8,006 nt of DNA. Origin: Microbacteriaceae bacterium UBA963 (GTDB lineage: Bacteria; Actinomycetota; Actinomycetes; Actinomycetales; Microbacteriaceae). Shown piece after piece: positions 1 through 6,124 of this stretch. The DNA lies in NCBI GenBank assembly GCA_002292955.1, contig DBCH01000083.1, positions 1 through 8,006 of the forward strand, in the 5' to 3' direction. The translations under genes were made by a program, and so were the position numbers. Numbering within the stretch: the stretch's first letter is position 1; every line of letters starts with the position of its first letter. The notes below the pieces were generated by a model that saw nothing but the letters and a program-made list of their open reading frames with translations, ran no database searches and had not been told where the DNA came from.

Positions 1-1233
1 GTGTTGGATGCCTCCGGAAGCCGCCTCGAAGAGAACTGGCTCGACAAGAGCCTTAACGTTCGTCCCGTGGTGCCGGCAAGCCTCACGCTGAGCAAGACGC
101 AGGAGCTCGGCGGGTCAATTTTTGACATGATGAGTCGCGATTCCCGCGTGCGATTCCACGCCGTTGCCGTTCCGGTTCAGTTTGCCAACTCACCCGACTC
201 GTTTGGCACGGTGGTTGTCGCCCTGGCCACCACCGGCGTCGACCGACTGATGGCCACCTACCTCTCCATCTTTCTGGGCTTCGGCATCGGGGTTGTCATC
301 ATTGGCGCCCTCCTCACAAGACTTCTTGTGACAACCACCTTTAGTCCCCTTCGGCGCGTTGAGAAAACTGCCGCGGCCATCGCCGATGGTGACTTTAGTC
401 AGCGTCTGCCGTGGTCTACCCCCAATACGGAGGTGGGCCGGGTGACGCGCGCGCTCAACACCATGTTGGGGCGCATCGACCGCGCCTTCGCCGATCGTGC
501 GCGCACCATCGACCAGATGCGCCGTTTTGTTGGCGACGCCAGCCACGAGCTTCGCACCCCCCTTGTGTCGGTGCGCGGGTACGCCGAGCTGTATCGCATG
601 GGGGCCCTGAAGAGCAAGAAAGATGTGTCACAGGCGATGGACCGCATCGAGCGGGAGGCCATCCGCATGGGAATCCTCGTCGAAGACCTCCTGGCGCTGG
701 CGCGACTCGACGAAGCGCGGCCACTCGAGCTTGCCGAGATCGATCTCGCCGCCCTTGCCGCCGACGCCGCGCTCGATGCCCGTGCATTCGATCCGGAACG
801 CAAGGTCACCGTGCACGCGATTGGCTCTAACGAATCGCCGACCGCGCTGCTCATTACCGCCGAAGAGAACAAAATTCGCCAGTTGATTACCAACCTGATG
901 GGCAATGCGCTGCGCTTCACCGCGCCGGGAAGTCCTCTGGAGATCGGCGTGGGCCGTGACGAATCGGGCAATGGCGTCATTGAAGTGATTGATCACGGCG
1001 ACGGAATCCCGCCGCAGGTGCGCGAAAAAATCTTTGAGCGATTTTGGCGAGCAGACTCGTCACGAGCCCGTGAAACCGGTGGCTCAGGACTCGGGCTCGC
1101 GATTGTGGCGTCGATTGTTTCGGTACACGAGGGGTCAATCGCCGTCGACGAGACGCCCGGCGGCGGCGCGACCTTCCGGGTCAGCCTGCCCGCGAACGGA
1201 CCCACGAACTCGCCCGAGGTGCTCGGGCTCTAG
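1..1233 (+). CDS. Sensor histidine kinase, C-terminal part (5' end cut by window edge)
   Basis: This is a membrane-bound two-component sensor kinase that autophosphorylates a histidine and passes the phosphate to a response regulator, which is not in the window. Residue numbers count from the first in-window codon. Residues 1-80 are the end of an extracytoplasmic sensor region, and a transmembrane helix lies at about 86-110. A HAMP linker follows (about 111-165, with the FSPLRRVEKTAAAIADGDF region), then a HisKA H-box, VGDASHELRTPL, with phospho-acceptor H182. The HATPase domain has an N-box around N302, a G1 box DHGDGIP at 331-337, an F-box FERFWR at 345-350 and a G2 box GGSGLGL at 360-366. 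All catalytic motifs are intact. The family normally has a first transmembrane helix before the sensor domain. None is present, so the GTG at base 1 is an in-frame codon at the cut edge and not the start. The class is secure; the signal sensed is unknown. Confidence 0.95.
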   Translation: MLDASGSRLEENWLDKSLNVRPVVPASLTLSKTQELGGSIFDMMSRDSRVRFHAVAVPVQFANSPDSFGTVVVALATTGVDRLMATYLSIFLGFGIGVVIIGALLTRLLVTTTFSPLRRVEKTAAAIADGDFSQRLPWSTPNTEVGRVTRALNTMLGRIDRAFADRARTIDQMRRFVGDASHELRTPLVSVRGYAELYRMGALKSKKDVSQAMDRIEREAIRMGILVEDLLALARLDEARPLELAEIDLAALAADAALDARAFDPERKVTVHAIGSNESPTALLITAEENKIRQLITNLMGNALRFTAPGSPLEIGVGRDESGNGVIEVIDHGDGIPPQVREKIFERFWRADSSRARETGGSGLGLAIVASIVSVHEGSIAVDETPGGGATFRVSLPANGPTNSPEVLGL

Positions 1234-1259
1234 CCCTGTTTTCCACACATCACCGCGTC

Positions 1260-1276
1260 GGACAGTTTCGCTGTCC
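1260..1276. repeat. Short inverted repeat between kinase and WXG100 gene
   Basis: A 6-bp perfect inverted repeat (GGACAG, 5-nt loop TTTCG, CTGTCC) lies 26 bases after the kinase stop and 37 bases before the WXG100 start. No T-tract follows, so a terminator is unlikely. It could be a mRNA hairpin or a small operator. Its function is unknown. Confidence 0.35.
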
Positions 1277-1300
1277 AGTCACCTGACACGATCACCCGTG

Positions 1301-1307
1301 AGAGGAG
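1301..1307 (+). promoter_or_regulatory. Ribosome binding site of the WXG100 gene
   Basis: AGAGGAG lies 6 bases before the GTG at 1314. This purine-rich match to the 16S anti-Shine-Dalgarno fixes GTG as the start codon. Confidence 0.75.
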
Positions 1308-1313
1308 ACGCAC

Positions 1314-1601
1314 GTGACAACGTTTCACATTGACAGCTCTGCGGTGAGTAGTACGGCAGCCACCGCCCGAGCTCAGATTGCGCGCATTCAAACGGACATT
1401 GCGGCCTTACACACGAGCCTGACCGGACTACAGGTCTCGTGGACGGGGCCAGCAGCAACAGCGTTTCAGGCGGTGGTGAGCCGATGGCGTCAGACTCAAA
1501 CCCGGCTCGAGGGTGATCTCACGGCGCTCAACGATGCCCTCGCCCTGGCCGGTCGGCAATACGCCGAGATGGAGCTCGCACACGTGCGCATGTTCCAATA
1601 G
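1314..1601 (+). CDS. WXG100 family (ESAT-6-like) small secreted protein
   Basis: This 95-residue protein has the expected length for the WXG100 superfamily. Members form helical hairpins, usually as dimers, and are exported by type VII (ESX) secretion. The hallmark turn W43-T44-G45 (SWTGPAA) sits in the middle between two predicted amphipathic helices, about 10-40 and 48-90. The tail has Y83-A-E-M-E87, matching the YxxxD/E export signal known for type VII substrates. The GTG start is supported by AGAGGAG 6 bases upstream. The gene lies 80 bases after the kinase on the same strand and could be read through from it, since no clear promoter is seen between them. It stands alone here: no WXG100 partner and no EccC-type ATPase is in the window, so it may form a homodimer or act with partners elsewhere. 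The family call is strong; the specific role is unknown. Confidence 0.88.
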   Translation: MTTFHIDSSAVSSTAATARAQIARIQTDIAALHTSLTGLQVSWTGPAATAFQAVVSRWRQTQTRLEGDLTALNDALALAGRQYAEMELAHVRMFQ

Positions 1602-1602
1602 A

Positions 1603-1618
1603 CCACGCCTCGGCGTGG
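1603..1618 (+). terminator. Hairpin just after the WXG100 stop
   Basis: CCACGCC and GGCGTGG form a 7-bp inverted repeat (2-nt loop, or 6 bp with a CTCG tetraloop) starting 2 bases after the TAG stop. It is followed by ACCTGTTT, a weak T-tract. It probably terminates the WXG100 transcript, backed up by the larger hairpin at 1653-1684. Confidence 0.55.
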
Positions 1619-1652
1619 ACCTGTTTGGGGGGTGAGAGCAGGAGAGCAAACG

Positions 1653-1684
1653 ACGAAGGGCTCCCCGAGTGGGGAGCCCTTCGT
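1653..1684. terminator. Bidirectional terminator between convergent WXG100 and groEL genes
   Basis: A perfect 14-bp inverted repeat (ACGAAGGGCTCCCC, loop GAGT, and its reverse complement) lies 12 bases beyond the groEL stop, between two convergent genes. On the - strand it is followed by GCGTTTGCTC, a weak T-tract, so it best fits as the groEL terminator. The stem is symmetrical and can also stop + strand transcripts. Confidence 0.85.
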
Positions 1685-1696
1685 GCGTATTCAGAC

Positions 1697-3316
<1,620 letters not shown>

Positions 3317-3356
3317 TGTCTTTCGTCCCTCCCGGACGTTGGGGTGAAGTAACCAA

Positions 3357-3383
3357 TTAGCACTCAGTTGTGTCGAGTGCTAA
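3357..3383 (-). promoter_or_regulatory. CIRCE operator (HrcA binding site), perfect copy
   Basis: TTAGCACTC-N9-GAGTGCTAA matches the CIRCE consensus at all 18 conserved positions. It lies about 40 bases upstream of the groEL ATG and at the start of the predicted transcript. CIRCE is the DNA target of the heat-labile repressor HrcA; hrcA itself is not in the window. Confidence 0.96.
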
Positions 3384-3387
3384 CTCC

Positions 3388-3417
3388 AATATTGGCACTC
3401 TCCTACCGGGAGTGCAA
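3388..3417 (-). promoter_or_regulatory. Likely groEL promoter
   Basis: On the - strand, TTGCAC (3412-3417) as the -35 and AATATT (3388-3393) as the -10 are separated by 18 bases. This places the transcript start near 3381, inside the perfect CIRCE. The distal CIRCE copy covers the -35 and spacer. The match to consensus is moderate, but the position relative to both operators is what a HrcA-repressed promoter would need. Confidence 0.55.
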
Positions 3418-3418
3418 A
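3392..3418 (-). promoter_or_regulatory. Second, near-perfect CIRCE copy
   Basis: Read on the - strand: TTTGCACTC-N9-GAGTGCCAA. It has the same 9-base spacer and differs from the consensus by one base in each arm (A to T in the left arm, T to C in the right). Its centre lies 35 bp from the perfect copy, and it overlaps the proposed -35 and spacer. It is probably a second, weaker HrcA site. Confidence 0.85.
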
Positions 3419-3447
3419 CCGGAGACGCCTGAAGAAAAGAGTCGAAA

Positions 3448-4482
3448 CTAGCCTGCGGCGCCAACAAAGGTCACGGAGCCGGATGCCGCGGGGGGCATCT
3501 CAATCCACGTGTTGCCCGGTGCGATCCGAATGATCAGGCCGCGGTCATCAACAAACAAAATCGGAGCTTCGCGCGAGGCCTTGGACCACGTGGCGTGCAC
3601 CGTCTTGCCGCCGGATGACACCCATGCTTCGCCACTGTCAATCATGATGGTGCGCGGAACGGGCGAGTACTGCCAATCGAGCTGGACCATCATCACAATG
3701 ACGTTGGTGGATTGAATCTGCGCACCGGCATCATCAAGATCTGGCGCGCCCTCCTGCGAGCGAAGGTAAACCTGGGTTGCCGGATCGTAGGTCCACGACG
3801 GATAACGTTCATCGGAGAAAGTGACGTTAATCGTTGACTGGGGAACACCGTCCCGAACGGGCGTGGATGTTGCGACACTGCTCGAGAAAGCGAACACCTG
3901 CTGTGGCGGGGCGAGGTCGAGGTGCTGAGAAATGATCTGGTTAGCCGCCACTCCCACGTTGTGCGGGGCATCCTTGTCGTCGGTGCGGTAAATGGTTTCT
4001 TCCGTGTCCGACTGGCCGTCAATCGCGTTATAGACCACCGTGTCGCGCATCATCTCAACAAACCGATACTGGCCGCCCGAGTACGCCACGATTCCCCCGA
4101 ACGGCGAAATGATGTCGGGGTCCATCGGGCGAATCGAGCGAACAGGTCCCACCTGATCGGGCACGTTGGAATCCCAACAGGCCACGTAACGCGTGAGCCC
4201 GCCCTCGACGAATTGCTCAAAAACGATGTCCGTGCTGTTGAGCCCGTATTGCGGGCGTGCCTCTTGGTGGTTGTCGACTTTGGCGCACAGGGAGGGGCGG
4301 TTCAGCGAACCAGCCGGAACGATTGTTCCGCGCAGGGGCGCAAGCGCTGTGGCCGGGGCCGGCGTGTGATGAGGCGCGTACTCGTATCTCGGTTCAGCCG
4401 GAACGCACCCCGCCAGTGTCGTCGCCACAACTAACGCCGCCGCCGTTACGAGCAGAATTCGAGAAGAACCGCGCATTGTCAT
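3448..4482 (-). CDS. DUF3048 domain lipoprotein (YerB-like)
   Basis: This is a predicted exported lipoprotein of 344 residues, or 342 from the second ATG. A basic N-terminus and hydrophobic stretch (about 8-22) lead to the lipobox L23-A-G-C26, so the mature protein would be lipidated at C26 and held on the outer face of the membrane. The body matches the DUF3048 family: KVDNHQEARPQYGL (68-81), DIVFEQFVEGGLTRY (85-99) and VGPVRSIRPMD (111-121) form the conserved N-terminal domain, with the C-terminal half at about 215-335. Two cysteines in the mature N-terminal domain, C66 and C102, could form a disulfide. The family's biochemical function is not known. For the start, AAAGGA overlaps the first ATG (4480-4482) and sits 5 bases before the second (4474-4476), so 4476 is the more likely start. 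The gene follows csp through a hairpin and precedes groEL by 131 bases. Confidence 0.9.
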   Translation of the reverse strand: MTMRGSSRILLVTAAALVVATTLAGCVPAEPRYEYAPHHTPAPATALAPLRGTIVPAGSLNRPSLCAKVDNHQEARPQYGLNSTDIVFEQFVEGGLTRYVACWDSNVPDQVGPVRSIRPMDPDIISPFGGIVAYSGGQYRFVEMMRDTVVYNAIDGQSDTEETIYRTDDKDAPHNVGVAANQIISQHLDLAPPQQVFAFSSSVATSTPVRDGVPQSTINVTFSDERYPSWTYDPATQVYLRSQEGAPDLDDAGAQIQSTNVIVMMVQLDWQYSPVPRTIMIDSGEAWVSSGGKTVHATWSKASREAPILFVDDRGLIIRIAPGNTWIEMPPAASGSVTFVGAAG

Positions 4483-4487
4483 CCTTT
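4482..4487 (-). promoter_or_regulatory. Ribosome binding site that decides the DUF3048 start
   Basis: AAAGGA on the - strand ends on the first base of the upstream ATG (4482) and lies 5 bases before the second ATG at 4476. Normal spacing favours the second ATG. The site begins 4 bases after the hairpin at 4492-4526. Confidence 0.55.
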
Positions 4488-4491
4488 ACAG

Positions 4492-4526
4492 ACTAACGCC
4501 GTCCTCGCAAGGAGGACGGCGTTAGT
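4492..4526 (-). terminator. 15-bp stem-loop between csp and the DUF3048 gene
   Basis: A perfect 15-bp inverted repeat (arms 4492-4506 and 4512-4526, loop GCAAG on the + strand). It is placed as a csp terminator, but no T-tract follows on the - strand (CTGTAAAGG comes next). It ends 4 bases before the DUF3048 ribosome binding site. It may stop, pause or stabilise the csp transcript and so set the level of lipoprotein expression. Confidence 0.65.
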
Positions 4527-4543
4527 TTGGGGCACGCCCCAAA
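4526..4543 (-). terminator. Smaller hairpin directly after csp, adjoining the larger one
   Basis: TTTGGGGC and GCCCCAAA form an 8-bp inverted repeat with a 2-base centre, 9 bases after the csp stop. Its left edge shares base 4526 with the next hairpin, so the two stems could stack coaxially or compete at that base. No T-tract follows. It is probably part of the csp mRNA 3' structure. Confidence 0.5.
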
Positions 4544-4552
4544 GTAAGTGTT

Positions 4553-4759
4553 TTACGGGGCCAGGTGGACCGACTCGGCCTGGGGGCCCTTGGCGCCCGT
4601 GCCAACCTCGAACTCCACGCGCTGACCTTCTTCAAGCACCTTGTATCCGTCCATATCGATGGCCGAGAAGTGCACGAAAACGTCCTGCTCCTGACCATCT
4701 ACGGTAATAAAACCGTAGCCTTTTTCGGCGTTGAACCACTTGACGGTTCCGACAGCCAT
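4553..4759 (-). CDS. Cold-shock domain protein (CspA family)
   Basis: This is a single-domain nucleic-acid chaperone of 68 residues that binds single-stranded RNA and DNA and melts RNA structure. It starts MAVGTVKWFNAEKGYGFI. RNP1 is KGYGFITV (about 14-21) and RNP2 is VFVHFSAI (about 27-34). The glycine-rich turn and the C-terminal strands to VHLAP complete a five-stranded OB fold. The reading frame stays open a further 28 codons upstream, to 4843. That extension has no family counterpart and overlaps the likely promoter, while GAGGAG lies 6 bases before the ATG at 4759, so the short form is right. The gene follows the LytR_C gene by 159 bases, has its own promoter, and ends in two hairpins. 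Whether it is cold-induced or constitutive cannot be told from sequence. Confidence 0.97.
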   Translation of the reverse strand: MAVGTVKWFNAEKGYGFITVDGQEQDVFVHFSAIDMDGYKVLEEGQRVEFEVGTGAKGPQAESVHLAP

Positions 4760-4765
4760 GTATTT

Positions 4766-4771
4766 CTCCTC
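4766..4771 (-). promoter_or_regulatory. Ribosome binding site that decides the csp start
   Basis: GAGGAG on the - strand sits 6 bases before the ATG at 4759. It rules out the in-frame upstream ATG at 4843 as the main start. Confidence 0.8.
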
Positions 4772-4780
4772 GTACGTAGA

Positions 4781-4794
4781 TTGCGGAACCGCAA
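4781..4794 (-). repeat. Small hairpin in the csp leader
   Basis: TTGCGG-AA-CCGCAA is a short inverted repeat about 22 bases before the csp start and inside the predicted 5' leader. It might form a minor stem that affects translation. It is short enough to arise by chance. Confidence 0.3.
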
Positions 4795-4814
4795 CGCGCG
4801 AGAACCGTCGATTG

Positions 4815-4843
4815 ATACTAGCGGAGTTAACCGCCTCTGACAC
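4815..4843 (-). promoter_or_regulatory. Likely csp promoter
   Basis: On the - strand, GTGTCA (4838-4843) as the -35 and TAGTAT (4815-4820) as the -10 are separated by exactly 17 bases. Each hexamer resembles the vegetative sigma-factor consensus. Transcription would begin near 4808 and give a leader of about 50 bases. Confidence 0.6.
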
Positions 4844-4918
4844 ACCACTCTCCGAAATTGCACAGGAGCGCGATGTCCAGAGGGTCGGGCCGGCAACGCG
4901 TTTGGCAAGAGAAACGGG

Positions 4919-5509
4919 CTATCCGGCTTCCGGGTCTTCCGGTGCCGGTTCTGCGGGTGCCGGCTCAGCAGCGGGGATGCGGTAGTCGGCTCCGAGCACC
5001 AGCGTGAGTGGTGCCTGAGACGACGCGTAGGCCGATGTCAGTTTGATCTGGCAGCTGTTATTGAGCGCGACGCACACACCGCGAGCCGCGCCCTCGTTGC
5101 CCTTGGTGCTGTAAAAGACGATGGTTTTCTTGGTGTCGGTGACGCTCGCGTTGGACTTGACTCCCACGGGAACCCCCGCTGCCGCAAGTTGATCGCCAAC
5201 TGTGGTGGCCAACCCCACAATGGGCGTGGCGTTGAAAACATTGACCAAGATGTCGGGGGCCACCGTGGGGGTTGCCGTGGGTGTGGGCGTGGGTGTGGGT
5301 GTGCTCACCGGAAACAAAAACGCCTGCAGTTTGCCGTTGGAGCCGAAAATGTATGCCGCCGAGCCGCCAACAATCAATCCGGTGATGAGCGCTGCCCAGG
5401 CAAAAATCAGCCACGGCGACACGGAGCGTCGAGACGACCGGTGCGCCCCTACCCGCTGAATCTCGGGAGGAACATCGTCAAACCGGTCGGTGGCAAACTT
5501 TTCATTCAT
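4919..5509 (-). CDS. Membrane-anchored LytR_C domain protein (VirR-like architecture)
   Basis: This 196-residue protein has a short basic cytoplasmic N-terminus (about 1-31), one transmembrane helix (about 33-55), a Pro-Thr linker at 68-82 (TPTPTPTPTATPT), a LytR_C (LytR/CpsA/Psr C-terminal-like) domain at about 86-176 beginning ILVNVFNAT, and a Pro/Ala/Glu tail. The topology predicts the domain outside the membrane. There is no LCP catalytic domain, so it is not itself a glycopolymer ligase. M. tuberculosis Rv0431 (VirR) has the same plan, has been linked to vesicle release, and also follows a DUF3263 gene. C146 and C153 may form a disulfide. The ATG overlaps the upstream DUF3263 stop as ATGA, which implies translational coupling. 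An AGAGGA sits rather far upstream, about 12 bases. The exact role is inferred. Confidence 0.88.
   Translation of the reverse strand: MNEKFATDRFDDVPPEIQRVGAHRSSRRSVSPWLIFAWAALITGLIVGGSAAYIFGSNGKLQAFLFPVSTPTPTPTPTATPTVAPDILVNVFNATPIVGLATTVGDQLAAAGVPVGVKSNASVTDTKKTIVFYSTKGNEGAARGVCVALNNSCQIKLTSAYASSQAPLTLVLGADYRIPAAEPAPAEPAPEDPEAG
5277..5300. repeat. Four tandem GTGGGY hexamers coding the Pro-Thr linker
   Basis: Four head-to-tail copies of GTGGGT or GTGGGC on the + strand encode alternating Thr-Pro dipeptides in the LytR_C protein on the - strand. The copies are in-frame hexamers, so slippage would lengthen or shorten the linker without breaking the frame. Confidence 0.75.
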
Positions 5510-5817
5510 GCGTTTGGGGATTCCTCTGCGGGGGCGGCAGTTGACATGCGTCGCTGGCGCGCCTGTCGCCGCTCTTCGCGAAGCCGCAAGAGTCGCTTGA
5601 CCAACAGGGGGTCGTATTCGAGCGCCACCCGACGATCAATGAGCTCGTTGAGTAACTGGAAGTAGCGGGCCGGAGAAAGGCCGAACGTCTGACGAATCGC
5701 CTCTTCTTTACCCCCGGGTTGCTGCCACCACGCACACTCGAAGTCGAGGATGTTGCGGTCACGCTCACTCAGAACTCCAGCGGAGTTTTGGGCTTCAAGC
5801 GAATCGATAGGTGTCAC
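5506..5817 (-). CDS. DUF3263 family protein
   Basis: This small actinobacterial protein has 103 residues from GTG 5817. The conserved domain spans about 16-75: LSERDRNILDFECAWWQQ, then GGKEEAIRQTFGLSPARYFQLLNELID, then DPLLVKRLLRLR. The helix pattern looks like a helix-turn-helix (EEAIRQTFGLSPARYFQLL resembling a recognition-helix unit), so DNA binding is plausible but unproven. A basic stretch, RLREERRQARQRR, precedes a short acidic tail. The frame is open back to 6003, but that extension runs through the tRNA-Thr gene and is not coding. GGGGAG lies 4 bases before GTG 5817. An ATG at 5841 has GGAGG touching it, with no spacing, and is less likely. The gene overlaps the LytR_C gene by 4 bases, and the same pairing is known in mycobacteria (Rv0430-Rv0431). 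Confidence 0.88.
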   Translation of the reverse strand: MTPIDSLEAQNSAGVLSERDRNILDFECAWWQQPGGKEEAIRQTFGLSPARYFQLLNELIDRRVALEYDPLLVKRLLRLREERRQARQRRMSTAAPAEESPNA

Positions 5818-5821
5818 GTTT

Positions 5822-5827
5822 CTCCCC
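5822..5827 (-). promoter_or_regulatory. Ribosome binding site that decides the DUF3263 start
   Basis: GGGGAG on the - strand lies 4 bases before GTG 5817. The spacing is slightly short but better than for the ATG at 5841, whose purine run GGAGG directly abuts the codon. Confidence 0.5.
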
Positions 5828-5867
5828 AAGCTGTGGCGCATCCTCCGGGTTGAAAGAATGCGACTCA

Positions 5868-5873
5868 ATTCTA
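5868..5873 (-). promoter_or_regulatory. Possible -10 element for the DUF3263-LytR_C unit
   Basis: TAGAAT on the - strand differs from the -10 consensus at one base and lies about 50 bases before the DUF3263 GTG, downstream of the tRNA. No convincing -35 is seen at 16-19 bases, so the unit might also be read through from the tRNA promoter. Confidence 0.35.
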
Positions 5874-5933
5874 CGATGTGCGGCAGACGCTCCCTGAACG
5901 TAGCCTCCACCCGCGAGTGCGCCTCAATCAATC

Positions 5934-6009
5934 TGGGGCCGACTATGGGACTCGAACCCACAACCCCCGCTTTACAAGAGCGGTGCGCTACCAATTGCGC
6001 CAAGTCGGC
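5934..6009 (-). tRNA. tRNA-Thr (anticodon UGU)
   Basis: It folds by eye into a complete cloverleaf of 76 bases. The acceptor is GCCGACT with AGTCGGC, the D stem GCGC/GCGC with loop AATTGGTA, the anticodon stem CCGCT/AGCGG with loop CTTGTAA (anticodon TGT, read as UGU, for threonine ACA codons), the variable region is 5 bases, and the T arm GTGGG-TTCGAGT-CCCAT. All stems pair, with one G-U in the T stem. The 3' end reads C-CCA, so CCA appears to be genomically encoded with C as the discriminator base. If the CCA is coincidental, the gene ends at 5937. It lies between the dsbA-like terminator and the DUF3263 gene, all on the - strand. Confidence 0.96.
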
Positions 6010-6033
6010 AGTGCGCCCTGCGAGCGCGCCACA

Positions 6034-6039
6034 AGTCTA
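6034..6039 (-). promoter_or_regulatory. Possible -10 of the tRNA-Thr promoter
   Basis: TAGACT on the - strand lies 24 bases before the mature tRNA 5' end, a suitable distance for a short leader. No good -35 stands at 17 bases; a TTGGCG occurs at about 20 bases. The strong hairpin upstream at 6071-6106 suggests the tRNA needs its own promoter. Confidence 0.3.
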
Positions 6040-6070
6040 ATCGCTCAGGCGTGGACCCCCGCCAAACGAG

Positions 6071-6106
6071 CGTTGCCCGCTCACGCCGGGGTGGGAGCGG
6101 GCAACG
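6071..6106 (-). terminator. Terminator after the DsbA-like gene
   Basis: A perfect 12-bp inverted repeat (CGTTGCCCGCTC and its reverse complement, 12-base loop with possible further pairing) lies 18 bases past the stop of the DsbA-like gene. On the - strand it is followed by CTCGTTTGG, a weak T-tract. It separates this gene from tRNA-Thr. Confidence 0.75.
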
Positions 6107-6124
6107 TGAGTCGCTGAGAACTAT

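Noticed and set aside
399..980. 193-codon - strand frame opposite the histidine kinase
   Set aside because: It is antisense to a kinase with all boxes intact; the Ser/Arg/Ala-rich composition indicates a shadow frame.
1..1233. GTG at base 1 as the true start of the kinase
   Set aside because: The sensor domain lacks its first membrane helix, so the gene begins outside the window.
3922..4434. 170-codon + strand frame opposite the DUF3048 gene
   Set aside because: It has Arg/Val-rich low-quality composition and no motif, and lies entirely inside a supported gene on the other strand.
4760..4843. 28-residue N-terminal extension of the cold-shock protein
   Set aside because: It covers the likely promoter and leader, has no counterpart in the compact Csp family, and a strong ribosome binding site serves the internal ATG.
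5189..5665. + strand frame across the LytR_C and DUF3263 genes, with a Gly-rich start
   Set aside because: The Gly/Cys-rich stretch is only the complement of the Pro-Thr linker repeats. There is no ribosome binding site and no family resemblance.
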